A stretch of DNA of 64,000 nt, taken from Pollenia angustigena (Eukaryota; Arthropoda; Insecta; Diptera; Polleniidae). Every line of letters starts with the position of its first letter. The first letter of the stretch is position 1. Both the position numbers and the translations under genes were made by a program. The stretch spans positions 147,372,511 through 147,436,510 of the forward strand of contig OV884059.1 of assembly GCA_930367215.1 (NCBI GenBank), in the 5' to 3' direction. Below the pieces are notes generated by a model that saw only the letters and a list, made by a program, of their open reading frames with translations, made no database searches and was not told the DNA's origin. Positions 1-10,797 of this stretch are shown here, in pieces.

Positions 1-856
1 AAAAGTAGACGATTAAAGTGATCTAGTCTTGGCACGTGTTATCATAAATGGTATTGCAAATATAAATTTATGTGTTTAGTTTTTAGAAATTCTACACAAT
101 TCACAATCAAATACTTGTTATTACATTAAATAAAAACAAAAAAAAAAAAAAAAATGTTAAACTATAAAATTTTTTAATCAGACACGACTGGAGTCGTCAA
201 GCAACTGTTTTATTTTTTTTTATTACAATTTATACAATTTGTTTGAATTTATAATTAAAAACTATATGAAAAACTCAGGTCGAAAAAATTATTAATTTTT
301 CTATAATTACAATGCAAATTTGAATTGATAGTATAATGTATGTATATGTAAATTTTAAGTGTTCATTATCAAATATTTTAATTAATGATAGCCAGGTTTT
401 AATTTAATTGCATAGATTTGTTGCTGCTTAATCAATTAACACTTTTACTGCTTAAATAACTCTTCAAAATCGAACATTTTTCGAATAAGACGGACGTTTC
501 TGCTTGAAAGATACACAATGTACAGGTTTTATTTGTCTTATACTGGATTTTTTTAATAATGATGTTTTTTGTGTAGAGAAGAAGGCATGACTTGAAGTTA
601 TGTTTAGGCTTAAGGCGTAGACAGGCTTTTTTCCTTCGCAGAACATTTTACACCATTAACATATAAGAATTTAGAGTCATAAATGACTGTTTCCTTAAGA
701 AAAATATATATAAAATATTTCTAAGCTCTTTTGAAAACTTTTAAGTAAATCTTCACTTGAATATATTTTCGAAAATTCTATACACCTTATCCGGTTCTTA
801 CACGCTCTTTCTTACACGAATTTCGAATAACACGGTTGGCGAAAACAAACTCATCC
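1..856. other. AT-rich, no recognised content
   Basis: Short open frames only (for example 464-646 minus), with no family motif. Scattered TTACACG motifs at 790-830 may belong to the element that starts near 857. Confidence 0.5.
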
Positions 857-1721
857 TGATTTTACACGTTTTTTTTTTTAACGAACAAAATTGTAAAGTT
901 AAGGAATTTCTAATTTGTGCTTAAAAAAGTGCAGGCACGTGCTTTAGGAAAAATTATAAAAAAGGAAACTAAACATATTTATTGTAAGGGTATTCACATA
1001 TTACGAACGCATGTACAACATTAGACCGGTTCGACTTTCATACAAAAAAAAGTTGTGCCAGTCACCCCCTAGAATGAAAGATATGTCAATGAAGTTTCTA
1101 AAATAGGAAAAAGTACATACTTCTTTTTGTACTTTATTTTTTATTGATATTTGAACGTGGTCAGGGCTTCTCAAAAGTATCAAAATGATAATTTAGGGAT
1201 GATAAAAAAAATTCCACGATCAATAACTGCCAAGTCAGTACTTGATGGCCTGCAAATGGCAAATAAGTTGGCATAACATTTTTTGAAATCGAATAACGTA
1301 AACGAAATAGCTGTGAAATTTCAATCAGACCTACATTCGTGTATAGCTAAATACAAGAAGCTCTACAAAGAGGTTTCCAAAATAGGATCACAACGTACTA
1401 TTCAGTCAAAGTAGAAAAACTGCCATTTCTTTCAATTCTTTATTTGGTATTGGTCAAAAAACAACAGTTGCTTTTACTTCTGTTTCATTAAATGTAAACA
1501 GTCTGTGTCAAACAAACTCAAAAAGCGAAAAATTGTACACACATTTTCGTTTTCTGGTTGACAGTTTTTGGTTTCGGCTGCAGTTTTTTAAACCCTAGTT
1601 AAAAGAACTAAACAAAGGTTTAAAGTTAACAACACTGAAGATATAGAAATAGTATGTGTCCTTTTTTACACCATTTCTTTTACACGGTTTCCTCTGGAAC
1701 GTATTTACCGTGTAAAAACAG
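857..1721 (+). mobile_element. Possible Tigger/pogo-like DNA transposon relic
   Basis: Plus-strand 1208-1414 reads as about 67 codons with one internal stop: SVLDGLQMANKLA, stop, then HFLKSNNVNEIAVKFQSDLH and ending QRTIQSK. The shape (two helices, then a basic tail ending Q-x-T-I) recalls the C-terminal end of pogo/Tigger transposases. Left-hand CCTGATTTTACACG (857-870) and right-hand ACCGTGTAAAAACAGTA (about 1706-1722) look like imperfect terminal inverted repeats. A second motif, CAGTGTAACC followed by TTAACGTAACC (about 1732-1757), is also reminiscent of pogo ends. None of this is decisive. Confidence 0.33.
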
Positions 1722-1869
1722 TATTGGGTGTACAGTGTAACCTTAGTTAACGTAACCCTCGAAAAAGGCAACTTCTCGATAATCGAAACATCCTAATTCT
1801 TAACATTGCTGAATCTGTTGCCACAACTTTTTAAAAAACAAAACCTCAATTAACGTAACACACAAAAAG

Positions 1870-2310
1870 GGTAATCACGATGGTCATTGTGCAAATTTGC
1901 AATTTGTAAATTTGCAGTGCATATTATGATTGATCGTGTGCAAATATGCTATTTTTCTCAAAATTTATTCTGGCAACACTAAAAACTTCTACCAGCACTG
2001 TAAAAAATCTGCATTTGTTTACAATTATACACAAGAAAATTTAAATAAATTTTTTCTTTTTAATTAATTTAATTCTCTATTTTTATATTAAAACCCATAA
2101 AAATGTTTAATTTATAAGTTGCCTTCAAAACAATATGGCGGCTAATATGTCAAATGTTATTGTTTACATTTGCTTATGTTTTTTTTAGTGCAAACGAAGT
2201 AAAATAGAGCAAATTTCAAATACGTACATTTTGTTGTTGTGTTATGCAAATGAGTGTATTTTTGCACGCATTTGCATCGTTTGCACACTTTGCTCTTCCC
2301 ACCGGGATTT
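1870..2310. repeat. Possible MITE with GTGCAAA-rich ends
   Basis: The left end GGGTAATCACGATGG and the right end, read inverted, GGGAAATCCCGGTGG pair as imperfect inverted repeats. Both are followed by clusters of GTGCAAA and TTTGCA motifs. No clear target duplication is visible. Confidence 0.35.
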
Positions 2311-2313
2311 CCC

Positions 2314-3654
2314 TTAAAGTTTTATTTTTATTTTCTCTTTAGGTTTGTTTTTTTTTATGATTTAAAACTACAAAACAAGGCAAATTTATAACAGGAACAC
2401 TCGCACAAATTCGCTCTGAAAAAATATCTACTTTATTTGTCAAAATCAGTTGTTAAACGTCAAACTCCATTCAGATTGATAATACATATAAAAAATTAGA
2501 TTAAAATGCACAGAGAAAAAAAAAAATATTTAACTGATCTCTAGAGTTTAACTGTTATGAATTCGCATTGTTACAAACATACCATCATTTATGTAACGAT
2601 ATATCGTTCATTCGCTGCAAAGTCGTTATAACTCAAAAAATGAAATTTTGGAGTTAGCGATGCAGAATTGTTCTCTATGTTTTTCTTTTAATTGCACATT
2701 ATATTCGTCTTTATATCTTTTCGTTTGAAGAAAATGTGTCATAATTTTTTCTAAGTATTGCGAGCAAATGAATAACTTAAAACACGTTTATTTCGAAATT
2801 TTATTTTTTTGAGTTGTGACGACATTGCAGAAAGTTAACGATATATGAATTTCTGTACTTTTTTTTTAATAAATTTTTAGATTTTATATCATATTTCATT
2901 ACCGTTTTTTGTTTTCTCTAAATTAACATTTACAAAACTTGACTAAACTTCACTGCTGCGTTTTATCATAAGTTTGTTTTTGTCAATGTTGTTATTAACT
3001 ACAAAAACAGTTAAAAGTTTAACATACGCCATGCATTACATAAACGTGCTTAAAATGCATTTTTATCTACCAACTGGCAACAGTAATACTCGGTAATTCT
3101 TTTAAATGCCGGGCAACTTAAAACGAAAAAAAAAACACTGTCAAAAGGCAGTTGAAAAAAATGCCGCACACAAACTAGTGACGCCCGTTATTTCCGCATT
3201 GAACCATAAACGTTGAGACGTGCACAATCCACAAACTACAAAAATAAAACCTACAAAAAGCTTTGAATAATTTTGTTTGTTAAAACAAATTGAAATTATT
3301 AAAACAATTTTTTTATTCAACCTTTATTTAGGGTATAAAATTTTGCCCACAAACTAAACATTTCATAAATAAAGGTATTTAGTAAAGAATAAACGTCATA
3401 AAAAAGAAAATACCAATTCTTAATATGTTCTCTTGTTATTAAGCACAATTTTGTTACAATTCGTTGGTTTTTAGTGTTCCTAACTGGGTGCTTTAAGCAC
3501 TTTTTAGTGCTTTAGAAGTGATTTTTTAAAAAGGCCCTATCTACAAAATATAACATGATAAATGCTTAACCTAAGCTACAGTTTGCAAAATATGCTATAT
3601 TGTCAACTGTCAAAAAAAACTGTTAGGTTTTACAAGAAAAGTAGAAAAAATATA
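2314..3654. other. AT-rich stretch, no gene recognised
   Basis: No coding signal was seen. GGCCCTATCTAC at 3533-3544 is an inverse match to GTTAGATAGGGC at 4558-4569, so remnants of an older hairpin may lie on both sides of the profilin unit. Confidence 0.5.
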
Positions 3655-3671
3655 TTATAAACAGTTTAAGG
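3655..3671. repeat. 17-bp direct repeat, left target-site duplication of profilin unit
   Basis: TTATAAACAGTTTAAGG, identical to 4492-4508. It lies next to the A-rich end of the profilin unit. Confidence 0.75.
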
Positions 3672-4491
3672 TTCGGTTTTTATTTTTATTTTTTATTTGT
3701 TTTGTATGAAAATTATTCAAAAGTTTTTTATTTTTTTTTTTTGTTTTTTTTTTTGTTTAGCAAAAAATTATTTTTATGATATTTTTTTTTCGTTTATTAA
3801 TATTATTATATAATAACTTTTATGTATTATGTATAGTGTGTGTGTTTATATTTTCTAGTACCCGCCAGTGATAAGATAATCTCCAAGTTTCTCTACGACG
3901 GATGCTGCCTGTTGTGGCTGAACGGGATCTTCGTAAATGGAAACAATCACGGCTTGTGTGGTTTTCATGCAATGTACACCGCTACGTCCGAACTTGGCGC
4001 GGACAACACGGTCTGTACCGGACAAATAAATATATCTTTGGCCGGCCAATGTTACTCCATTGCTGGTAAGAAGGTCTTGATTATCAAATCCAGAGATCAA
4101 TTTTGACAATTCTTCTTTTGAAACCTCAAAGCCTTTGGAAGAGGCCCAAATATTTCCATCATGGCCAGCGATACATGCTTTGTTAACGCATTGCGAGGCC
4201 ATCAGTTGGTTATCAACATTATCTTGCCAGCTCATTTTTTAATTTGTTGGTTATAAAACTTACGAGATACAGAAATAATGTTAAAAACGTTAAAAATTTT
4301 TGTTAATCTTGTTGTCTGCAAAATGTCTTTTTAATCGTATCGTTTCTTCTATAATGCCAACGCAGCCGCGGTCTAACGAGTTTAGCCAACAAAGAATGCA
4401 AAAATTTTTAAAAAGTACCGAAAAATTTTGTTTTTTCTTTTGCCGTTGCTGCCGCGCACACCAGTTTCACTCAAGCACACTAAAACGAATC
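3672..4491 (-). mobile_element. Probable processed retrocopy unit of profilin mRNA
   Basis: The segment contains the intronless profilin frame, about 256 bp of upstream 5' UTR-like sequence (4236-4491) and about 180 bp of 3' sequence ending in A-rich DNA on the minus strand (3672-3705, after further long A runs at 3720-3765). It is bounded exactly by the 17-bp direct repeat TTATAAACAGTTTAAGG at 3655-3671 and 4492-4508. A 5' UTR, an open frame, an A-rich tail and a 17-bp target duplication are what LINE-driven retroposition leaves. The tail is not pure A and ends in about five non-A bases before the repeat, so it is either old or imperfect. A competing reading is a normal gene with a 5' UTR intron: minus-strand CTCGTAAG near 4262 could act as acceptor or donor. 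Confidence 0.65.
3855..4235 (-). CDS. chic: Profilin (Chickadee-like), intact but probably a retrocopy
   Basis: Profilin binds actin monomers, phosphoinositides and poly-proline ligands such as formins, and controls actin filament growth in the cytoplasm. The frame runs from ATG (minus strand, MSWQD start) to TAG, 126 codons, the length I recall for Drosophila Chickadee. From about residue 56 to residue 123 it looks essentially identical to the fly protein from memory ([20 protein letters not shown], then the [17 protein letters not shown] stretch). Trp3 and Trp30 of the poly-proline site are present, but residue 6 is Asn (AAT) where fly and yeast profilins have Tyr, a one-base change. The last residues are GGY where I recall CGY. 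A minus-strand AATAAA lies about 60 bp past the stop (3792-3797). There is no intron in the coding part. Direct repeats and an A-rich 3' tract flank the unit, so it may be a processed copy and not the parental locus. Identity is very safe; retrocopy status is probable. Confidence 0.93.
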   Translation of the reverse strand: MSWQDNVDNQLMASQCVNKACIAGHDGNIWASSKGFEVSKEELSKLISGFDNQDLLTSNGVTLAGQRYIYLSGTDRVVRAKFGRSGVHCMKTTQAVIVSIYEDPVQPQQAASVVEKLGDYLITGGY

Positions 4492-4508
4492 TTATAAACA
4501 GTTTAAGG
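4492..4508. repeat. 17-bp direct repeat, right target-site duplication of profilin unit
   Basis: TTATAAACAGTTTAAGG, identical to 3655-3671. It lies at the 5' end (minus strand) of the profilin unit. Confidence 0.75.
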
Positions 4509-4602
4509 CGACTAATAAACTTATAATTTTTAATAGTTTTTTGTAAAATGTTCAAAATGTTAGATAGGGCTTTTTGCGTTTTAGGTAACGATATACCTAC
4601 AT

Positions 4603-6044
4603 TAGAGCGACTCAAGTTGTATGGAAGCAAAATTCATGCTCGATGTACCCTCCTAAAAATGAACCTTGGACTTTTTTAAGATGGAATTTTAAATATTTCG
4701 GCTCCAGCTTTGACCTCTCGTGAGCTGGACCAGTTTGAAAAAGGGTCTATTTTTGCATGTTTTGTTAATTTGAGAATCTGTTTCCTTTCTAACATATACA
4801 AATTGGGTATCATTAGAAAGGTTTTTGTAAGGCGCGTCCAACTGTATATACAATTTGTCCAAGGGCGATCATCCATGTCCTTTTTTTAAGGACTTTCTGT
4901 AAAAAAAAAAGTTTTTTGAATTTTTTGTTCGGGGTTGTTTGTAATAAAAATGCCAAATTAACATATTTTAATCTTTAGTTGATTTAATTAAATACGTGTC
5001 TCAGCTTTTTTCGAAGTTCGTGCTAGTTCGCGTTTTGACAAAAATGCAATGGGATGGTAACCCTTCCTTTAAAATAGATCAATATGGGTATCAATTTTTT
5101 TCTTTTGCCAAGTACATCATCTTTGTATGTAAATAATATGGATTTTCGCAAATTAAATGCATTTTACACGGTGCTCTGGAAGATATAAAAATGCAATTTT
5201 TTAGTAACTCTAATATGATAGCGAATTTAGTTTCTAGATCATCTATGGATGAAAATAGGACTAAAGAAAGAAAAAAGAAATGATCCACGACTTAAATTTT
5301 TTTTAATTTGCGAAAAAAAATTAGTCGCCAAAAAGTCGTAGATCATTTCTTTTGTTCTTTCTTTAGTCGTGGATCATTTCTTTTTTTCTTTCTTTAGTCC
5401 TATTTTCATCCATACATGATCTAGAAACTAAATCCGCTATCATATTAGAGTTACTAAAAAATTGCATTTATATATACTCCAGAGCACCGTGTAAAATGAA
5501 TCTAATTTGCAAAAATCTATATTATTTACATGCAAAAATGATGTACTTGGCAAAACAAAAAGTTTCATACCCATATTGCCCTATTTAAAACGAAGGGTTA
5601 CCACCCCATTGCATTTTTGTCAAAACGCGAACTAGCGCGAATTTAAAAAAAAGCTGAGACACGTATTTAATTAAATCGACTAAAAATTAAAATATGTTAA
5701 TTTGGCATTTTTATTACAAACAACCCCGAACAAAAAATTCAAAAAACGTTTTTTTTTTACAGAAAGTCCTTAAAAAAAGGACATGGATGATCGTCCTTGG
5801 ACAAATTGTATATACAGTTGGACGCGCCTTAAAAAAACCTTTCTTATGATACCCAATTTGTATATGTTAGAAAGGAAGCAGATTCTCAAATTAACAAAAC
5901 ATGCAAAAATAGACCCTTTTTCAAACTGGTCCAGCTCACGAGAGGTCAAAGCTGGAGCCGAAATATTTAAAATGTCATCTTAAAAAAGTCCTATGTTCAT
6001 TTTTAGGAGGGTACATCGAGCACTTTTTTTGGTGAGTCGCTCTA
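4603..6044. mobile_element. hAT-type foldback element (1442 bp palindrome)
   Basis: The termini are TAGAGCGACTC and its complement GAGTCGCTCTA, flanked by a perfect 8-bp duplication ACCTACAT (4595-4602 and 6045-6052), as expected of the hAT superfamily. The two arms (about 4603-5295 and 5350-6044) are near-identical inverted copies of about 690 bp, separated by a short spacer with its own small duplication near 5335-5395. Each arm carries a 66-codon frame starting MDDRPWTN, but the third copy at 61.8-62.5 kb breaks that frame, so it is probably not a conserved protein. No transposase is present, so the element is non-autonomous. Confidence 0.88.
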
Positions 6045-6058
6045 ACCTACATACATAC

Positions 6059-6322
6059 ATATCGTTACTTTAAAATAGAAAAGCCCTAACTAACATTTTC
6101 CTTACTTACAGGAGAAGGAAAAAACTTAATAAAAATTATGGTCTTGTAGTCGCGATTTTTTCTAAACGCAGTTTTTTATTAAACTCTCTAAACAATTTAA
6201 TAAAAAAACTGCGTTTAAAAAAATCGCAGCTACGATACTACAATTTTTATTAAGTATTTTCCTTCTCCTGTAAAGTAAGAAAAGTGTTAGTTAGGGCTTT
6301 TCTATATTAAAGTAACGATATA
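6059..6322. repeat. Hairpin inverted repeat next to the foldback element
   Basis: The arms are about 6059-6172 and 6192-6322 and start and end with ATATCGTTAC and GTAACGATAT. The subterminal motif is GCCCTAACTAAC (its complement GTTAGTTAGGGC on the right). A third, degenerate copy of the arm end lies at 4553-4594, left of the hAT foldback. The foldback therefore landed in the loop of an older hairpin with the same end sequence. Confidence 0.7.
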
Positions 6323-6329
6323 TATATTA

Positions 6330-7390
6330 TTTAATACAAAATATTGCAATTAAAAACAAAAACTGTCACTGAAAACATAAAAGGCTATTCAACAGCATTT
6401 TCAGTAAATTTAATTACACATTAAGCACAGCATTATATGAATAGTTTTTGTTAACTTGCAAAGTAAAGTGTTGGTCAAAATACCATTAGAATATGATCAG
6501 TTTTCATCACACATTTTTATAAGATAAAACACACACACATCTAACGTAAATCAATGAATTCAATAGCATCCTATTTCTAATCTTGGTTTTTATAAGGTTC
6601 ATACCGCTAACAATTCTTTCAACTTCCGCGTTACTAAATGGCAAAACCAAAAACTTCATAACAAAAGAAGCTAACTCGTTGAAATCATTTTCTTTTAAAG
6701 CGTTTCTGTACTCATAAAGCCCTTAAGACAATAAATTTTTAATGCATTGTTTAAATTTTGGTCAATAGTGCAAATATAAAGTAATAGAAAAATTTAACAA
6801 GTGCGAAGGGTTCGGCTGTATTGAGATAAATTGCAAAGTGTCGAAAATTTTACTAAAGTTATCGATAAATAATGAAGTGATGTCAAAAAAAATGTAAAAT
6901 TGTTCAACTTAAATATGACATTTTAAGCTTGAAATATTAAAAGTGTTGCTAAATCAGCGGTTTATGGGCAAATTCAGCGATTTACCGCTTTGAGCTTTTA
7001 GGTTTCTCATAAACAAAAAGTTGGCAACATTTAATTAAATAAACAGAACAGGGATGGCTAAGTTGTTTTAATTGTACTTTTTTGTTGATACTTTTTAATT
7101 TAAGATTTATAATACCTTTTTGTGGTGTTTTTTAAGAACATAAATAAAATTAATTTCAACTAAAAAATCTTTTAGTACAATTAGGGTTAAAAAGTACAAT
7201 TTTTAAAGGTTGTTGGTACAATTTTAAAAGTTCTCAACGTCATCCCTGAAACAAAACCAAACCAAAAGAGAAAGAAAACTAAAAAACTTTATAAACATTT
7301 TTTATAGTTTGCTCTTTCTAGCATTTACTGTTTCTTTCTATCAATTCTATATCAATTAATGAATGTAGTGTCATAAGGGCTTAAACACCT
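6330..7390. other. No gene recognised
   Basis: AT-rich DNA. Near 6945-7010 a run of GCTAAATCAGCG and CAGCGATTTACCGC resembles subterminal repeats of the CAGTGTGAC type. The sequence ending GTCACACTG at 8355 may be the partner end, but this is unproven. Confidence 0.45.
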
Positions 7391-7394
7391 ATCT

Positions 7395-7727
7395 AGGCGG
7401 TCTACTCTCTATTGCGATGCCAAAACAATTTCGAAGCGAAAGCTAAATGCCAACTTGGTACTCTCTATCACTTTCGCAAAAGTTTCCGAAAATTAAGCAA
7501 TAGTGGCAATAAAAATTAAAGATGGCGCGGCGCGGATTAACAGTAATGAAATGCCTAAGTGTGTAAAAATATTTAAATTGGAAAATTAAAATAAAAAAAT
7601 GTGATGATGTACGAAAAGAAAAAAAAAAGAAAAATATGCGAAAGACATATGCGCAAACGTATTCAAGAGTACCAATCGCTAGATTTGCTACAATTTTCTT
7701 TCACATGGCAATAGAGAGTAGCCCCCC
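7395..7727. repeat. MITE with inverted ends containing CTACTCTCTATTG
   Basis: The left end GGCGGTCTACTCTCTATTG pairs with the right end, read inverted, GGGGGCTACTCTCTATTG. A related TACTCTCTATC copy lies inside at about 7459. The open frame inside (7636-7899) resembles nothing I know and runs past the element's end. Confidence 0.5.
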
Positions 7728-7945
7728 AGAATTCAATAGTAGAACTTTGGTTCATCAATTCGTATGCATTCAGCTTTTGCCATTGCTGTTCCAAAACAGT
7801 TATTTCTTCTGTAGTAAAATCTACCATTTCTTCTTTAATTTTTTTGGTGTTTATAAGTTTGTAGGGTTGCTTTTATTATACATTTGTATAAACGTATAAA
7901 TGTCAAAATACAATGATAGAGATTGACAGAAATGTTAAGTTATAT

Positions 7946-8193
7946 CGACCCCTTTGCGCGAAATTATCGTATGTTACAAAAACCAAATTTTACAGGAGAG
8001 CCATTTTTATACTTTTCTCTGCTATCACTTGCAATATAAGTATGAAAATATACATTTAATTTTTGGAGCAACGAAGTGGAATTCGCCTACAATATTTTGT
8101 CAGGCGACGTATCTTTGAATGTAGAACAAGATTGCATCAAAAACTCAATTTCAAAAAAATTGGCATAAACGATAATTTCGCGCAAATGGGTCG
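7946..8193. repeat. MITE with 25-bp inverted ends (CGACCC...GGGTCG)
   Basis: The ends CGACCCCTTTGCGCGAAATT and, inverted from the right, CGACCCATTTGCGCGAAATT are nearly identical and continue into TATCG. The flanks are TATAT and ATATT, so a 2-bp AT duplication is possible. Confidence 0.65.
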
Positions 8194-8664
8194 ATATTGT
8201 GAAATTTCAATATATTAAATTTATAAGATTAAAAAATGCTAAAAAATATTAGAAAATTGCTGAAAATAATGCTAAATGCAATTTGAAAAATTCGCTGCTA
8301 AATCAAAATAAATAATGCTAAATTTAGCAGTGAAAATGCTAAAAGGGTCACACTGGTTGTAGTGCTTTATTTTGTTGTCTGGTAACAACAGATCAAGGCA
8401 CATTAATTAATGCATTCGGCAGAGTTAATCTAGTTTCGAATTTTGTTCGTATAGGGTGGCGCATTAGTAACGTTATGATCGCAAAAAAAGAGCCATAGTT
8501 GAACGAGCTGTGGCTACAGCTTGTTGGAACCCCAATTCTAGTTTGTTTTCACCTTGGGCTTTAAAAAATTTTGAATCATTGCCCGGTATTCAAATATTTA
8601 TTATTGTATTCTCATATTTATAATTGTTATTGTTTTAACTAAAAAAATTCAGTTTGGCAATTAA

Positions 8665-9042
8665 AATTAAACTTAATTTTTATTTTCAAAAGATTTTGTT
8701 ATTCGTGCTTAATTCCCAGTTTTTATTCTTGATAAAAACACTTGAAATTTATTGTTGATGGGATAAGCTATTCCTATGCATTTCACTGGTTGCTTAGGCC
8801 AGATCATCAGGAAACTTCATCCATAAAGATTTTAGACAAACTAAAGATATTAAACCAAATAAAACTGTTAAACGTATAAGACTTATAGCAACAGTTTTAC
8901 TTGTAACAATATCAAAGCTTGAACAAAATACATCAACAATAAAAAAGTGGGTTTATCTCATCTTACACTCCCCACTACAATTAGTTGGGAATTAAGCACG
9001 AATAACAAAATCTTTTGAAATTAAAATTTTGTATTCCCAAAA
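8665..9042. repeat. MITE with about 45-bp inverted ends (TGGGAATTAAGCAC family)
   Basis: The right arm TTGGGAATTAAGCACG, followed by AATAACAAAATCTTTTG, is the inverse complement of the left arm at about 8680-8720. The interior (about 8760-8935) recurs, inverted and diverged, at about 49325-49475, so this is a dispersed family. Confidence 0.65.
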
Positions 9043-9384
9043 ATTGAAATTACTTTTCTTAATTTTTATATTTAATATTTAATGAAACACAACAGGCCTG
9101 TTCAATAACTTAGAATTATTGCTCATTTTCAATAATTGTTACTAGTAAGTGTTCAATCAAGTACTCGAAAAACTTGCAACGAGAGAGTAAAAAAGAGCTA
9201 ACAAATTTGAGAGTTAAAATTTTTTTTTCAAAATTTCTATTACATAGTAAAATTTTAACTTGCTTGTTAGATCCCTTTCACACTCGTCAAGTTACTTGCG
9301 CAAGTCTCTTGGTTTGTAGACGTCAGCGGTAGTCTGAAAGAGGTCTTGTTATTTATTCAAAAATGGGTCTTATTTGTTTGTTTA

Positions 9385-9935
9385 AGGTGATTTTACACGA
9401 TCTATACTTTGCAGTGGGCTTGTCAGATGTAAAATTCATATGTTTAAAATTTTATTTGCTTTCACACGTTCGTTTTTGGTTTCATCTGACATAACCTTAA
9501 ATCGTTCATAACAGCAAATTATTTACATATTTATATTTTTATTCACTTTTTATTTTATTTTAGTTAATTAAAAATTTTGCAAAAGCATTCATGGGTTTAG
9601 GATGACTTTTTGAGGTTTTATAAAGTGAAAAATGTATATAACAAAAAAATTGCTTGGCCACTTGGGAAGGTTTTCGTCAAAGCCGCTTGGCACTCAATGT
9701 GTTAAAGAATATGTGTAAATAATAATGGTATATACCGCCACAAACAAATGCCTTGCAAAACAGTTGATGTAAGATAGCTTGACAGATCAAAATAGAACAC
9801 GCTCTAATTGAAAAATTTTACACTTCTAATTTTATCTGACATTTGCAGAAGCAAATTTGTGTTGTGTTTACACGACATTTTGCAGTGGGAAATTTGACAA
9901 GTACACTGCTACATACAGATCGTGTAAAAGCACCT
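9385..9935. mobile_element. PIF/Harbinger-like MITE, 551 bp
   Basis: The terminal inverted repeats AGGTGATTTTACACGATCT and, inverted from the right, AGGTGCTTTTACACGATCT differ at one base. The 3-bp flanks are TTA (9382-9384 and 9936-9938). Trinucleotide TWA duplications are typical of PIF/Harbinger elements; the superfamily call is an inference. Confidence 0.7.
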
Positions 9936-10797
9936 TTACAAAACAAACTTGCGTAAAAAAATATTTTTTAAAAAATCAAAAGATAATTAAAACAACGAAT
10001 AATATAATGTAAGGGTATTTCCAGCGAAAAGTTTACTTTTTGTAACGTAACGCCAGCAAGCAAATAAGCTTATATTTTAGGCCCATATTGTTCAAATGTT
10101 ATCCCTTTTGTTACTAAATGTAGAGCTAGTTGCGCAATACACTAAAATGTAAAAAAGCAAATAATATGTACGTAAAACTTTTTGAGAAATAATTATTATT
10201 GCTTGCTGGCGTTACGTTACAAAAAAAGACTTTTCGCTGGTAATGCCCATCAGGGTTGCCGTTTGAAACATTTTTAATCCGACCAAATTTGTCTGCAAAA
10301 CCTACCAAAATCCTTTGAAACCGACCAAATTTTTGAAATATTTCTAAACAATTATATCGTCATAAAAATGCGAAAAGGCCTATCATAATTTTTAAAAAAT
10401 TTTCAGTAGCGATACGACTGAGATTACAAAAACAGTTTTTAAGAATAGTGTCAATAATGCTTAGTGTGTTAACGATATTAACCAGAAAACCCCGTTGTTA
10501 TAATCACAATAGCTGCCTTTTTATTAAGTTTTTATCTCTCTTTTTCTTAAAATGAACTTAGGCCCTTTTGCATTTTATATGACGATTGTATGTATATGTG
10601 TTTTTGATAAAAAGTATAATTTTTATTAGACAAAGCTATAAATCTACATATTATTTTTTTTTTTTTTTGTAATATGCAATTATAGTAAAAACAAAAAAGT
10701 AACCCTATGTTCACACCTATTAAATATTTAACGTCCTACACGTAACCCCTAGTTTTATTTAAAGTTTATTTGCTGGTAACGTTTAACTTTAACAAAA

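Noticed and set aside
3840..4106. 88-codon plus-strand frame over the profilin gene
   Set aside because: It is antisense to the profilin coding frame and has no family motif; it is a shadow.
3533..4569. GGCCCTATCTAC and GTTAGATAGGGC as terminal repeats of a transposon carrying profilin
   Set aside because: Only about 10 bp pair well. The 17-bp direct repeats closer to the gene explain the structure better, and the outer motif belongs to the neighbouring hairpin family.
7636..7899. 87-codon plus-strand frame
   Set aside because: It lies across the right end of a MITE and has a Phe/Tyr-rich composition from T-rich DNA; no motif and no splice support.
6943..8355. A hAT element between AAGTGTTGCTAAATC and GTCACACTG
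   Set aside because: The right side looks like a hAT end, but the left motif does not pair with it and the 8-bp flanks do not match.
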